Of a stretch of DNA of 31,125 nucleotides, positions 21,789-30,063 are shown piece by piece. The DNA lies in NCBI GenBank assembly GCA_030426865.1, contig JAUHXN010000003.1, forward strand, positions 1 to 31,125, written 5' to 3'. Below the pieces are notes generated by a model. The model did no database searches, was not told the origin of the DNA, and saw only the letters and a list, made by a program, of their open reading frames with translations. The position numbers and the translations under genes are program-made. The number at the start of each line of letters is the position of its first letter. Within the stretch, counting starts at the first letter, position 1. The DNA is from a bacterium. Lineage in GTDB: Bacteria; Bacteroidota; Ignavibacteria; Kapaibacteriales; UBA2268.

Positions 21789-23666
21789 ATGAAAAATATT
21801 CTACTTCTTTTTATCCTGTTAACTGGTTTGAACCTTCATGCTGTAGAAAACCAATTATTATATGACCCTCTTCCTGGTGAAGAAGATATTTATCTTGATA
21901 TTATCTATGATAATATGGGAACTGAAAATAGTTATGATGCATTCATAGCCTTGCAAAGGTTGACTGCTAAACTATATGCTAAAAAAGATTTTAAAGCAAT
22001 GAAAGAGATTTATCAAGAGTTCAAGAAAGATTTACCCGAATATTCTGAAAAAATTGATAAAATAATAGCAATTCTATCTGATAAAGATTATAAATTAGAA
22101 GAGATAAACCTAGGTAGTCATGTAAATACAGAATTTGCTGAGTATAGTCCAACTCCAAATGGTAGTGGTAACCGGTTATATTTTACAGGTTATGGGCGTT
22201 CCAACGATAATAAAACTGAAGATATATTCATGTCCGAATTCAAAGATGGATATTGGCAACCTGCTGTGCGACTACAAGAAGGAATAAATTCGGAAAAGAA
22301 TATGGAAGCTCCACAGTGTATAACTACTGATGATAATACACTGATATTCTTTGGAAATCTAGATTCTAGTTTAGGCAGAGGTGATTTATTTTACTCTCAA
22401 AGAGTTTCTGATAAGTTATTTGGTGAGGTTCAACATTTTCCTAGACCAATTAATTCTGAGTATTTTGATTGCGATGCAAAAATTAACAATAATGGTACTT
22501 CTATAGTATTCGTATCTGATAGACCCGGTGGAATCGGTGAAACACACAATTATGGTGAATATTGGAAAGGTAGTATGCAAGGAAATACAGATATTTATGT
22601 TTCTGTAAAAGATGAAGAAGGTAACTGGCAAGAACCGATTAACTTAGGCGAAACAATTAATACAGAATTTGCAGAAAGAAAACCTTTTTTACATCCTGAT
22701 GGAATGACACTTTATTTCAGTTCCAATGGTCACGCTGGTTTAGGTAGAATGGATTTGTATATGGCCAAAAGACTCTATGAAGACTCGTGGACTGATTGGG
22801 GAGAACCTGTAAATATGAGCAAGGAAATAAATTCTCCAGGTAACGAAAGAGCTGCAATTATCAATACTTTTGGAGAGTTAGCTTACTTTGCAACTGCTGA
22901 AAGACCTATTACATTTGGGCAATCTGATATTTTTACAATGTCTTTACCAGATCATCTTAGACCAAATCCAGTAGCTGTAATAAAAGGTACTGTAAAAGAT
23001 ACAGATGGTAATCCTATTGATGCAAAAATTCTTTGGGAGAATTTGGACAACGGTCGTAAAATGGGAGAGATGCGATCTAATCCTGAAACCGGAGAGTATT
23101 TTATTATCTTTCCTTTAGGAAAGAACTATGGTTTTTATGCAGAGAAAGAAGGGTATTTCCCAATTTCGAAGAGTATAGATTTAACTAAAAAAGACTCATC
23201 TATGACAGTAGTTCAAGACATTATACTTTATCCAGTTAGTGATTTACTTAATGTTGATTCGAAAACTAATGAAGTAGCAAATGCTAATAGTACTGATTTT
23301 GATAAATCATCTAAAAAGCTTAGAATTAATAATCTATTCTTTGCGTATAGAGAGTCTGAAATTCTTAGTTCCTCTTATCCTGAATTAGAAAGGGTTGCCT
23401 ATCTTCTTAACAATTATCCAAAAATAGCACAAGTAGAGATTGCTGGCTATAGTGATGATATTGGGGGTGACGAATATAACAAAAACCTTTCTATGAAAAG
23501 AGCTGAAGCAGTTCGAGACTATCTTATCAGCAAAGGAGTACGTTCAGATAGATTAATAGCAAATGGTTATGGTGAAGAATCTCCTGTTGGAGACAATACT
23601 ACAGAAGAGGGAAGAGCTCTAAATCGTAGAGTTGAAATGAAGATACTTGAAGTCAAAGAATATTAA
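21789..23666 (+). CDS. PorE-like propeller protein with OmpA C-terminus
   Basis: 625 residues, paralogue of the 18309 gene. Signal to about residue 18 (NLHA), TPR-like helical region, propeller (about 115-385) and regulatory-like domain (about 396-482) are shared. Over residues 21-105 only about five of 85 positions differ. The C-terminus is instead an OmpA peptidoglycan-binding domain (about 515-622: VEIAGYSDDIGGDEYNK, MKRAEAVRDYLISKGV, GRALNRRVEMKIL). TPR, propeller, regulatory-like and OmpA domains in this order are the PorE architecture of the type IX secretion system. PorE is lipidated; this protein has a type I signal without lipobox. It is the last gene of the run and nearly touches the convergent rdgB (6 bases). 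Confidence 0.82.
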   Translation: MKNILLLFILLTGLNLHAVENQLLYDPLPGEEDIYLDIIYDNMGTENSYDAFIALQRLTAKLYAKKDFKAMKEIYQEFKKDLPEYSEKIDKIIAILSDKDYKLEEINLGSHVNTEFAEYSPTPNGSGNRLYFTGYGRSNDNKTEDIFMSEFKDGYWQPAVRLQEGINSEKNMEAPQCITTDDNTLIFFGNLDSSLGRGDLFYSQRVSDKLFGEVQHFPRPINSEYFDCDAKINNNGTSIVFVSDRPGGIGETHNYGEYWKGSMQGNTDIYVSVKDEEGNWQEPINLGETINTEFAERKPFLHPDGMTLYFSSNGHAGLGRMDLYMAKRLYEDSWTDWGEPVNMSKEINSPGNERAAIINTFGELAYFATAERPITFGQSDIFTMSLPDHLRPNPVAVIKGTVKDTDGNPIDAKILWENLDNGRKMGEMRSNPETGEYFIIFPLGKNYGFYAEKEGYFPISKSIDLTKKDSSMTVVQDIILYPVSDLLNVDSKTNEVANANSTDFDKSSKKLRINNLFFAYRESEILSSSYPELERVAYLLNNYPKIAQVEIAGYSDDIGGDEYNKNLSMKRAEAVRDYLISKGVRSDRLIANGYGEESPVGDNTTEEGRALNRRVEMKILEVKEY

Positions 23667-23672
23667 ATTGAT

Positions 23673-24257
23673 TTACTCTTTTAACCAGTTGGTAAATTTT
23701 ATAATTGCATTGTATCTATGACTAATTTTATTTTTGATTTCAGGCTCAATTTCTGCAAATGTAATGTTGTATCCATTTGGAATAAATATTGAATCATATC
23801 CGAATCCATTGTTTCCTTTTTCGGAAATATTAATACGTCCGATACATTTGCCACTGAAGTATTTTACCTCATCGCTTGAAATATAACAGATTACTGTTTC
23901 AAAATAAGCTTCGCGATTGCTTTTACCTTTTAGTAACTCCAATAGAAGCTTTCTATTTTCACTGTCATTTGCGTCGTGTGATGCGAAACGTGCAGAACGA
24001 ACTCCTGGCTTTCCACCAAGTTCTTTTACGAAAAGTCCTGTATCATCTGCAAATGAGGGTATTCCAGTTTTCTCAAATAAAGATAAAGCCTTAATTCTAG
24101 AATTGCCTTCCAGAGTGTCTGAATCCTCATCTGGCTCACTAACTATATTTAGTGATTTCGGGCTAACTATTTCTATATCATCTAGTCCACTCAAAGTGAA
24201 TATATGATTAATTTCATTTATTTTATTCTGATTGTTAGTTGCTGCCGCTATTCTCAT
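23673..24257 (-). CDS. rdgB: XTP/dITP diphosphatase
   Basis: A 194-residue Ham1/RdgB house-cleaning enzyme that hydrolyses XTP, ITP and dITP to monophosphates. Motifs: TNNQNKINEI (7-16), metal-binding FADDTGLFV (69-77), GGKPGVRSARFA (81-92), NNGFGYDSIF (149-158) and SHR (179-181). Full length. Its start overlaps the end of meaB by 23 bases. It is the last gene of the minus-strand operon. The start fits the usual beginning of the family. Nothing unusual. Confidence 0.96.
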   Translation of the reverse strand: MRIAAATNNQNKINEINHIFTLSGLDDIEIVSPKSLNIVSEPDEDSDTLEGNSRIKALSLFEKTGIPSFADDTGLFVKELGGKPGVRSARFASHDANDSENRKLLLELLKGKSNREAYFETVICYISSDEVKYFSGKCIGRINISEKGNNGFGYDSIFIPNGYNITFAEIEPEIKNKISHRYNAIIKFTNWLKE

Positions 24258-25218
24258 CGTCTAAAAGTTCCATTACGCCTTTGATGGCAGTAGTTTGTTT
24301 GTTCTTTATTCGTTGAATTATTAGGTTATACTTCGCTTCAAAACTTTTATTTTGAAATGCTTTTTTTAATACTTCTTCTTTCAAAATCTCAATTAATCTT
24401 TCACTTTCTTGGTCTATTCTATTCTTTTCAAAGAATCCAATCTCTTTAGAAACCTTGTAAAAACTATTAATTGCATTTGCCAATTGTTCTATATTCGTTC
24501 CTTCAAGAGCAGAGATTTTTATCACTTTACGACGCCAAAATTCCTTATCATAATTCAATATTCTTACTGCATTCTTGTATTCTAAGACTGTATCATTAAC
24601 CAAACTATCTTTTGTATCAGCTTTGTTAATAGCTAGTATATCAGACACTTCTAATATACCGCGTTTTATACCTTGTAGTTCATCTCCTGAACCAGGATTT
24701 AATAGCATAACTAATACATCAACTATTGACGCAATGTTAATCTCATTTTGGCCTACACCTACAGTCTCTACTATAATTCTTTCGAAACCCGCAGCTTCAC
24801 ATAATAAAATAGATTCTTTAGTACGTGAAGCAGTACCTCCTAACATTCCTGAAGAAGGAGTTGGTCTGATATATGAGTTTTTATGTTGGGCAAGTGCAGT
24901 CATCCTGGTTTTATCACCTAAGATTGAACCACCACTAACTTTACTTGATGGGTCTATAGCAAGTACAGCTGTTTTATAACCCTGGTTACAATAATGTAAT
25001 CCTAGAATGTCGATTAAAGTTGATTTACCTACGCCAGGTGGGCCAGTAACACCTATTCTCAAAGAATTACCGGTATTATCTAATACACTTTCAAGAACAT
25101 TTTGGCCAAGTGAAAAGTGTTTTTTCGATGTACTTTCTATCAATGTTATTGACCTGGATAAATAGCTCAAATCTCCCTCTAAAAGACCTTTCGTTATTTC
25201 TTCCAAGTCATATTTCAA
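24235..25218 (-). CDS. meaB: MeaB-type GTPase chaperone of methylmalonyl-CoA mutase
   Basis: 327 residues, the usual length of MeaB/ArgK G3E GTPases. It has a Walker A GPPGVGKST (59-67), AIDPSSKVSGGSILGDKTRM (87-106), a G3-type ETVGVGQNE (151-159) and NKAD (198-201). MeaB loads and protects the adenosylcobalamin of methylmalonyl-CoA mutase. No mutase gene is in the window, so it must be elsewhere in the genome. The old name for relatives, LAO/AO transport ATPase, is misleading. It overlaps the receiver-protein stop by 4 bases (ATGA) and rdgB by 23, so translation is coupled. Confidence 0.93.
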   Translation of the reverse strand: MKYDLEEITKGLLEGDLSYLSRSITLIESTSKKHFSLGQNVLESVLDNTGNSLRIGVTGPPGVGKSTLIDILGLHYCNQGYKTAVLAIDPSSKVSGGSILGDKTRMTALAQHKNSYIRPTPSSGMLGGTASRTKESILLCEAAGFERIIVETVGVGQNEINIASIVDVLVMLLNPGSGDELQGIKRGILEVSDILAINKADTKDSLVNDTVLEYKNAVRILNYDKEFWRRKVIKISALEGTNIEQLANAINSFYKVSKEIGFFEKNRIDQESERLIEILKEEVLKKAFQNKSFEAKYNLIIQRIKNKQTTAIKGVMELLDDENSGSN

Positions 25219-25592
25219 GATGATCTCAGGTTTGATTCTAGTTCTAATTGTAAATAATTCATAAAATCAAGATTCTTAGATACAAATAGGGAATCGTGAT
25301 CTTTTATATAATTCATAGTTTCTGCATCTATATCTTCTACTGTACAATAAACAACTTTAGAATTTCTTTTATGTTTCTCAATAGTTTCTATAGTATCCAT
25401 TATATTCGAAGAATAAGGTAATCTCAAATCACAAACAACCATATCATATTCGTTCTTTTCTAATTGCTCTACAGCATCTTTCAAATTGTAAGTATTATCT
25501 GTTACTATATCTAGTTTAACAGAATACTTAAATATCATCTGTAAGAGATTTTGTTGTCCTGGATCGTCTTCAACTACTAATAATCTATTCAT
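25215..25592 (-). CDS. Single-domain response regulator
   Basis: 125 residues, a receiver domain and nothing more. Phosphorylation site D55 (CDLRLPYSS), acidic pocket E8/D9/D10 (VVEDDPG), switch threonine T84 (VVYCT) and lysine K106 (VSKN) are all present. No output domain, DNA-binding domain or CheY-type flagellar context is seen, and no histidine kinase is nearby. It could be a phosphorelay or protein-protein switch. It lies in a metabolic operon, one base after the M20D gene stop and overlapping meaB by 4 bases. The linkage may be only co-transcription. Confidence 0.9.
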   Translation of the reverse strand: MNRLLVVEDDPGQQNLLQMIFKYSVKLDIVTDNTYNLKDAVEQLEKNEYDMVVCDLRLPYSSNIMDTIETIEKHKRNSKVVYCTVEDIDAETMNYIKDHDSLFVSKNLDFMNYLQLELESNLRSS

Positions 25593-25593
25593 T

Positions 25594-26772
25594 TTAGTTC
25601 CCCTTTAAATAATTTATTGCTGCTGTTACTAACATACTAGTTCCAATAGGCATAGCGTTTTCACTTGGTGAAAGTTTCGAATTATGCAATGCAGGCATAG
25701 ATTTCATATTCTTTGGTCTAACTCCTACAAACCAAAATGTAGCTGGAATATTTTTACCGTAGAAAGCAAAATCTTCACCCCACATTTTAGGTTCAAAAAC
25801 TATGGTATTATCAACACCTACCAAGCTATTAGCATTACTAATAGTAAGGTTTGTCAATTCCTCATCATTTATTACAGGAGGATAACCTTTTTTAATTTCA
25901 ACATCTATTTCACAACCATACAATTTACACAATGCAACTGAATTTTCTTCAATCAATTTATGCATCTGGACTCTCCATTCTTCATTGAATGATCTCAATG
26001 TTCCCATTAGTTTAACTTCATCGGGTATTATATTGGTAGCATTTCCACCTTGTATAGATGTTATACTCAATACACCAGCTTCAATTGGGTCTTTGTACTT
26101 GGTCATCAAAGTCTGAAAATGAATAATCAATTGTGATGCTGCTACAATCGGGTCATGTCCTAACTGCGGTTGTGCCGCATGAGTACTGGTTCCTTTGATA
26201 GTAAAGTATAATTCGTCAGGAGCTCCCATAACAGGACCACTATTCAAAGATATCATTCCTTCACTTTCACCTGGATAAATATGTTGACCAAATATAGCGT
26301 CAACTTTCGGATTTTCTAATACCCCTTCTTCAATTAGAATACTTGCCCCACCTGGTAGTTTTTCTTCACCTGGTTGGAATATCAGTTTTACTATACCACC
26401 TAATGAGTCTTCTATCCCTTTCAGAATCTCTGCAGCACCAATTAACATTGTAGTATGCATATCATGACCACAAGCATGCATAACTCCATCATTTACTGAT
26501 GCAAATTCCAATCCTGTTTCTTCTTTTATTGGTAAGGCATCTATATCAGCCCTCAGACCAACACATTTTTCGCCTTTCCCAATCGTAGCAACTACTCCAG
26601 TGTTTCCAATAACTTTAGACTCTATCCCTAATTCTTCCAATTTAGTTTGAATATATTTACAAGTTTGAAACTCTTTAAATGATAATTCTGGATTAGAATG
26701 TATGTCTCTACGTATTTTCTGTAATTTAGGGAACAATTTCTTTGCTTGTTCTAGTACTTGTTCTTCTGTCAA
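25594..26772 (-). CDS. M20D amidohydrolase, perhaps N-acetyl-DAP deacetylase
   Basis: 392 residues of the M20D metallo-amidohydrolase family (hippurate hydrolase, IAA-amino-acid hydrolase, N-acetyl-DAP deacetylase). Visible: RRDIHSNPELSF (21-32), metal ligands C101 and H103 (HACGHDMHT), catalytic glutamates in FQPGEE (132-137), a central dimer/lid domain with STHAAQPQLGHDPI, and a C-terminal WGEDFAFY metal region. Substrates vary within the family. The dapF gene three bases upstream raises the possibility of N-acetyl-L,L-diaminopimelate deacetylase (the YkuR type), but this is inference. No signal peptide, so cytoplasmic. Confidence 0.92.
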   Translation of the reverse strand: MTEEQVLEQAKKLFPKLQKIRRDIHSNPELSFKEFQTCKYIQTKLEELGIESKVIGNTGVVATIGKGEKCVGLRADIDALPIKEETGLEFASVNDGVMHACGHDMHTTMLIGAAEILKGIEDSLGGIVKLIFQPGEEKLPGGASILIEEGVLENPKVDAIFGQHIYPGESEGMISLNSGPVMGAPDELYFTIKGTSTHAAQPQLGHDPIVAASQLIIHFQTLMTKYKDPIEAGVLSITSIQGGNATNIIPDEVKLMGTLRSFNEEWRVQMHKLIEENSVALCKLYGCEIDVEIKKGYPPVINDEELTNLTISNANSLVGVDNTIVFEPKMWGEDFAFYGKNIPATFWFVGVRPKNMKSMPALHNSKLSPSENAMPIGTSMLVTAAINYLKGN

Positions 26773-26775
26773 AAT

Positions 26776-27609
26776 TTATACCTCAATTTCCTTTTCTTCT
26801 AATATAACTGCAGGACCGATAAGATGAAACTTCGTTCCTTTTTTAATGTCTATTCTTTTATCTATTGTTAACTTTTCACCACTTGTTGGAATAATATCGA
26901 TGGGAAATTTTAAGCCACATTCTTCAACCGCTGTAATCGCAGTAGCAACTGCACCAGTTCCACAAGCACCCGTTTCTTTTTCTACTCCTCGTTCATAAGT
27001 GCGCAGGTAAACAGTTTTACCTTTCACATCATAGAAGTTTGCGTTTGAGCCAATTTTTCCAAATTCCTCATTATATCTTACTTCCCTTCCAACTCCATTG
27101 ATATCTAGGTTAGCTATGTCTAGTAAATCAATCTTATCAATTCTTATTACAGTATGTTGACTGCCGTTGTCAATATAATGTGTATTTACAAAGCGGCCTT
27201 GTAATTTGAGAGTACGTTCTTTGTATTCAATTATATTCGGCATTTCTAAGTCAATTAAATCATCAACTATTTCAGCCGAATAAACTGCACCAGCCATTTC
27301 AAATCGTACTTTGGTTTGAGAAGTGCTTATAACTCCTTTAGAAAGAGCGAACTTTACAATTGCTCTACCTCCATTGCCGCACATCATCCCTGTACTACCA
27401 TCTGGATTAAAAAAAACACATTTGAAGTTATAATCGGCACTTTGTTCTAAAAGCATTAATCCTTCAGTTTCGAACTTATTTTTATCATTTACAGAACAAA
27501 GTATAGAAGCCAATGACTTTCCTTGATCTAAAGTCAATATATTGGCTGTATTATCTATTACTGTGAACAGATTACCTGCTCCAGACATATATGTTACTTT
27601 AATCTTCAT
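26776..27609 (-). CDS. dapF: Diaminopimelate epimerase
   Basis: 277 residues, cofactor-free epimerase that converts L,L- to meso-diaminopimelate for lysine and peptidoglycan. The two catalytic cysteines are C77 (GMMCGNGGRA) and C216 (ETGACGTGAVA). Two mirrored DapF halves are visible. The N-terminal MSGAGNLF matches the Bacteroidota form of the usual GLGNDF loop. It overlaps the inositol monophosphatase by 11 bases and precedes the M20D gene by 3, so it lies inside a coupled operon. Nothing abnormal in length or active site. Confidence 0.97.
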   Translation of the reverse strand: MKIKVTYMSGAGNLFTVIDNTANILTLDQGKSLASILCSVNDKNKFETEGLMLLEQSADYNFKCVFFNPDGSTGMMCGNGGRAIVKFALSKGVISTSQTKVRFEMAGAVYSAEIVDDLIDLEMPNIIEYKERTLKLQGRFVNTHYIDNGSQHTVIRIDKIDLLDIANLDINGVGREVRYNEEFGKIGSNANFYDVKGKTVYLRTYERGVEKETGACGTGAVATAITAVEECGLKFPIDIIPTSGEKLTIDKRIDIKKGTKFHLIGPAVILEEKEIEV

Positions 27610-28375
27610 TAATCACTCTTATTGATTCTTCATGTATTAGTCCATTAGTAGCTAATATTTCTTTATCCTCGACTTTAGAATTATCACCCTTATAATTCGT
27701 GCACTTTCCTCCGGCTTCATTTACTATCAATATACCGGCAGCTACATCCCAACTGTTTAGATTAACTTCCCAAAAACCTTCGAATCTACCGCATGCCACA
27801 TAAGCCAAATCCAAAGCTGCCGATCCTAATCTCCTAATTGGGATCCCTCTTTTTACAATATTAGTGAAACTTTTAATAGCATTTTTAGGATCATTATTTA
27901 TATCATATGGAAAACCTGTTACTAATAATGATGTATTCATTTCATTTTTATTAGAAACGTATATTGGGGTACCATTTAACTTAGCTCCACCTCCTTTTTC
28001 TGCACTAAAAAGCTCATCTAAAATCGGTTGGTAAACAGCACCTGCTATCAATTGTCCTTCTTTTCTGAGAGCTATACTAACACTAAATATAGGAATATTA
28101 TTAGCATAATTAACTGTACCATCCAATGGGTCTATAATCCAATCGTATTCACTCCCATTGTTTACACTCCCTTCTTCTTCAGATATTATATTATGTGTAG
28201 GAAATGCTTTAGTAATCTCGTCAATGATAAATTGTTCACTCTTATAATCGTATTCAGTTACTAGATTATTTTTTCCAATTTTGTTGTCAATTTGAAACTT
28301 ACTACCAAATCCATTACGTAGTATAATTCCAGAATTTGTTATTGTATTATTAATAAAATCAGTAAATTTGGTCAT
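27599..28375 (-). CDS. Inositol monophosphatase family protein
   Basis: 258 residues of the IMPase/FBPase fold. Metal-binding residues are in SEEEG (65-69), the diagnostic IDPLDGT (81-87; D82, D85) and the C-terminal WDVAAG (209-214; D210). Members cleave phosphate from inositol, histidinol phosphate, PAP or similar small molecules, or act in RNA maturation (SuhB). Which one applies here is not readable; SuhB and HisN are both possible. It is the first gene of the minus-strand operon and diverges by 53 bases from the polysaccharide export gene. Confidence 0.92.
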   Translation of the reverse strand: MTKFTDFINNTITNSGIILRNGFGSKFQIDNKIGKNNLVTEYDYKSEQFIIDEITKAFPTHNIISEEEGSVNNGSEYDWIIDPLDGTVNYANNIPIFSVSIALRKEGQLIAGAVYQPILDELFSAEKGGGAKLNGTPIYVSNKNEMNTSLLVTGFPYDINNDPKNAIKSFTNIVKRGIPIRRLGSAALDLAYVACGRFEGFWEVNLNSWDVAAGILIVNEAGGKCTNYKGDNSKVEDKEILATNGLIHEESIRVINED

Positions 28376-28400
28376 GTTTTTATATGTAAATTATAAAAAC
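28376..28400. promoter_or_regulatory. 9-bp inverted repeat between divergent starts
   Basis: GTTTTTATA (28376-28384) and TATAAAAAC (28392-28400) form a perfect 9-bp dyad with a 7-base spacer in the 53-base gap between the IMPase start (28375, -) and the export gene start (28429, +). It could be a shared operator, or chance in AT-rich DNA. Confidence 0.3.
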
Positions 28401-28428
28401 TAATTCTTTTATTAACAAAATGAAATAA

Positions 28429-30063
28429 ATGAAGTATAAAAAAATATTCTCATTCTTATTTATTCTTATCTTTAATATCACTCTACTTTCGGCTCAATTC
28501 GATGATGAGGCAGTGACAGGTGGAGCAGAATCAGCACAAGACACCTCAAAAGTAAATCAGTTGCTCGAAAATTCAAGTATGAGTGGTGGCTTGCTAGATG
28601 GTGCCATTAACCCAAAAGAATATAAAGTTGGTCCAGGTGACGAATTTATTATTAATATTGTTTCTTCTAAAAGCGAGCAAGTTAGAGCTACAATTTTACC
28701 AGATGGTAGAATTTTAATAAGAAATGTTGGAGTAGTAGACTTACAAGATAAAACATTGGAAGAATCGTACGAATTGATAGAAAAAGAAGTACGAAAAGTA
28801 TATAATTCTAAAGAAATTAGTGTTATTTTATCAAATATTAGAAGATTCAAAGTTACCGTATCAGGACAGACTTTTACGCAAGCTACAGTAGCTGCTACAT
28901 CTACTGAAAGAGTAAATGAAGTTGTAAATAAAGTAGGTGGTTTTGATAAAAAATCATCACTACGAAATATTAGATTATTGCGTAAAGATACGATAATAAA
29001 AGTTGATTTGATTAAATTCTTTAACATTGGTGATAAATCAGTTAATCCTTATGTCACTGGCGGAGATCAGATAATTGTTCCTCCTTATAATAGTAAATCA
29101 ACAATAGAAATAAATGGTGAAGTTCCTAAGAAAATAGAAGTAGAATATATAGAAGGTGATAGTCTATCTACATTAATTAAAATGGCTCAAGGATTCTTGA
29201 ATTCTTCTGATTTATCGAGCGTTGAGATTAGTCGCTTAGAGTCAGATGGTGTAAGTGTAGAGAAACTATACGTTGATCTTTCTTCTTGGACAGAATCACT
29301 ATATCTTTCTAATTCATTGCCGAATGATATGGAATTGCGTCCTGGTGACAGGGTCTATGTCAAGAAAAAAGAGAATTGGAGAACGCCAAGTTATGTAAAA
29401 GTATTAGGTGAAGTTAAATATCCCGGTAAATATACTATTGAGATAGGTAAAACTAGAATAAGTGATATAATTGAAAGAGCTGGAGGGTTTGATGATGATG
29501 CATACGAATCTGCCTCAATACTTATAAGACAAAAAGAAATGGAAAGAACTGATGCTGAATTAGAGCGTCTGAAAACTATTGATAGATCAGAGATGACTAA
29601 AAGTGAGCTAAAGTATTTCCAAGCAAGAATCTCTGAGAAAAAGGGGTTAATGGCAGTAAACTTTAAAAATGCAGTCGAAGACCCATCTAGCGTTGACAAT
29701 ATCTTGTTACAAAATAAAGATTCTATTATTGTTCCGGAAAAAATTGACTTTATCAATATACAAGGTAGGGTAAATAGCCCGGGAAATGTTCAGTATAATG
29801 AAGATTTTGATTACCTTGACTATATAGCATTAGCAGGTGGTTTCGGATATAGAGCAGATATTGATGAAACTTTTGTTACGAAATCAAAAGGGGAGCAATT
29901 CCTTGCTGAAGATTACAATTACAGTTTAGAGCCAGGTGATACTATATTAGTTCCACCAGAAGAAGAAGTTACATTCTTCGAGATATTTACTTCAGCACTT
30001 ACAATAGCTACTCAGCTAGTTACGGTTGTTGGGGTTATTATAACATTAGTGAGATTACAATAA
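28429..30063 (+). CDS. Wza-like polysaccharide export protein with SLBB domains
   Basis: 544 residues. It has a Sec signal (cleaved near LLSAQ, residue 23), an acidic linker, a Poly_export domain starting YKVGPGDEFIINI (about 65) and SLBB-type domains. Two clear SLBBs start YVKVLGEVKYPGKYTI and FINIQGRVNSPGNVQY, each ending in AGGF, and one weaker copy is near 150-235. The last 25 residues form a hydrophobic helix (TIATQLVTVVGVIITLV). Wza-type proteins form the outer-membrane channel for capsule or exopolysaccharide. This one has no lipobox, and a C-terminal helix replaces it as membrane element, as in Wza where a helix barrel spans the membrane. It overlaps the chain-length gene by one base (TAATG). 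Confidence 0.9.
   Translation: MKYKKIFSFLFILIFNITLLSAQFDDEAVTGGAESAQDTSKVNQLLENSSMSGGLLDGAINPKEYKVGPGDEFIINIVSSKSEQVRATILPDGRILIRNVGVVDLQDKTLEESYELIEKEVRKVYNSKEISVILSNIRRFKVTVSGQTFTQATVAATSTERVNEVVNKVGGFDKKSSLRNIRLLRKDTIIKVDLIKFFNIGDKSVNPYVTGGDQIIVPPYNSKSTIEINGEVPKKIEVEYIEGDSLSTLIKMAQGFLNSSDLSSVEISRLESDGVSVEKLYVDLSSWTESLYLSNSLPNDMELRPGDRVYVKKKENWRTPSYVKVLGEVKYPGKYTIEIGKTRISDIIERAGGFDDDAYESASILIRQKEMERTDAELERLKTIDRSEMTKSELKYFQARISEKKGLMAVNFKNAVEDPSSVDNILLQNKDSIIVPEKIDFINIQGRVNSPGNVQYNEDFDYLDYIALAGGFGYRADIDETFVTKSKGEQFLAEDYNYSLEPGDTILVPPEEEVTFFEIFTSALTIATQLVTVVGVIITLVRLQ

Noticed and set aside
24575..24979. 134-residue ORF antisense to meaB
   Set aside because: It is a shadow of the GTPase frame; low-complexity serine-rich sequence without a start site.
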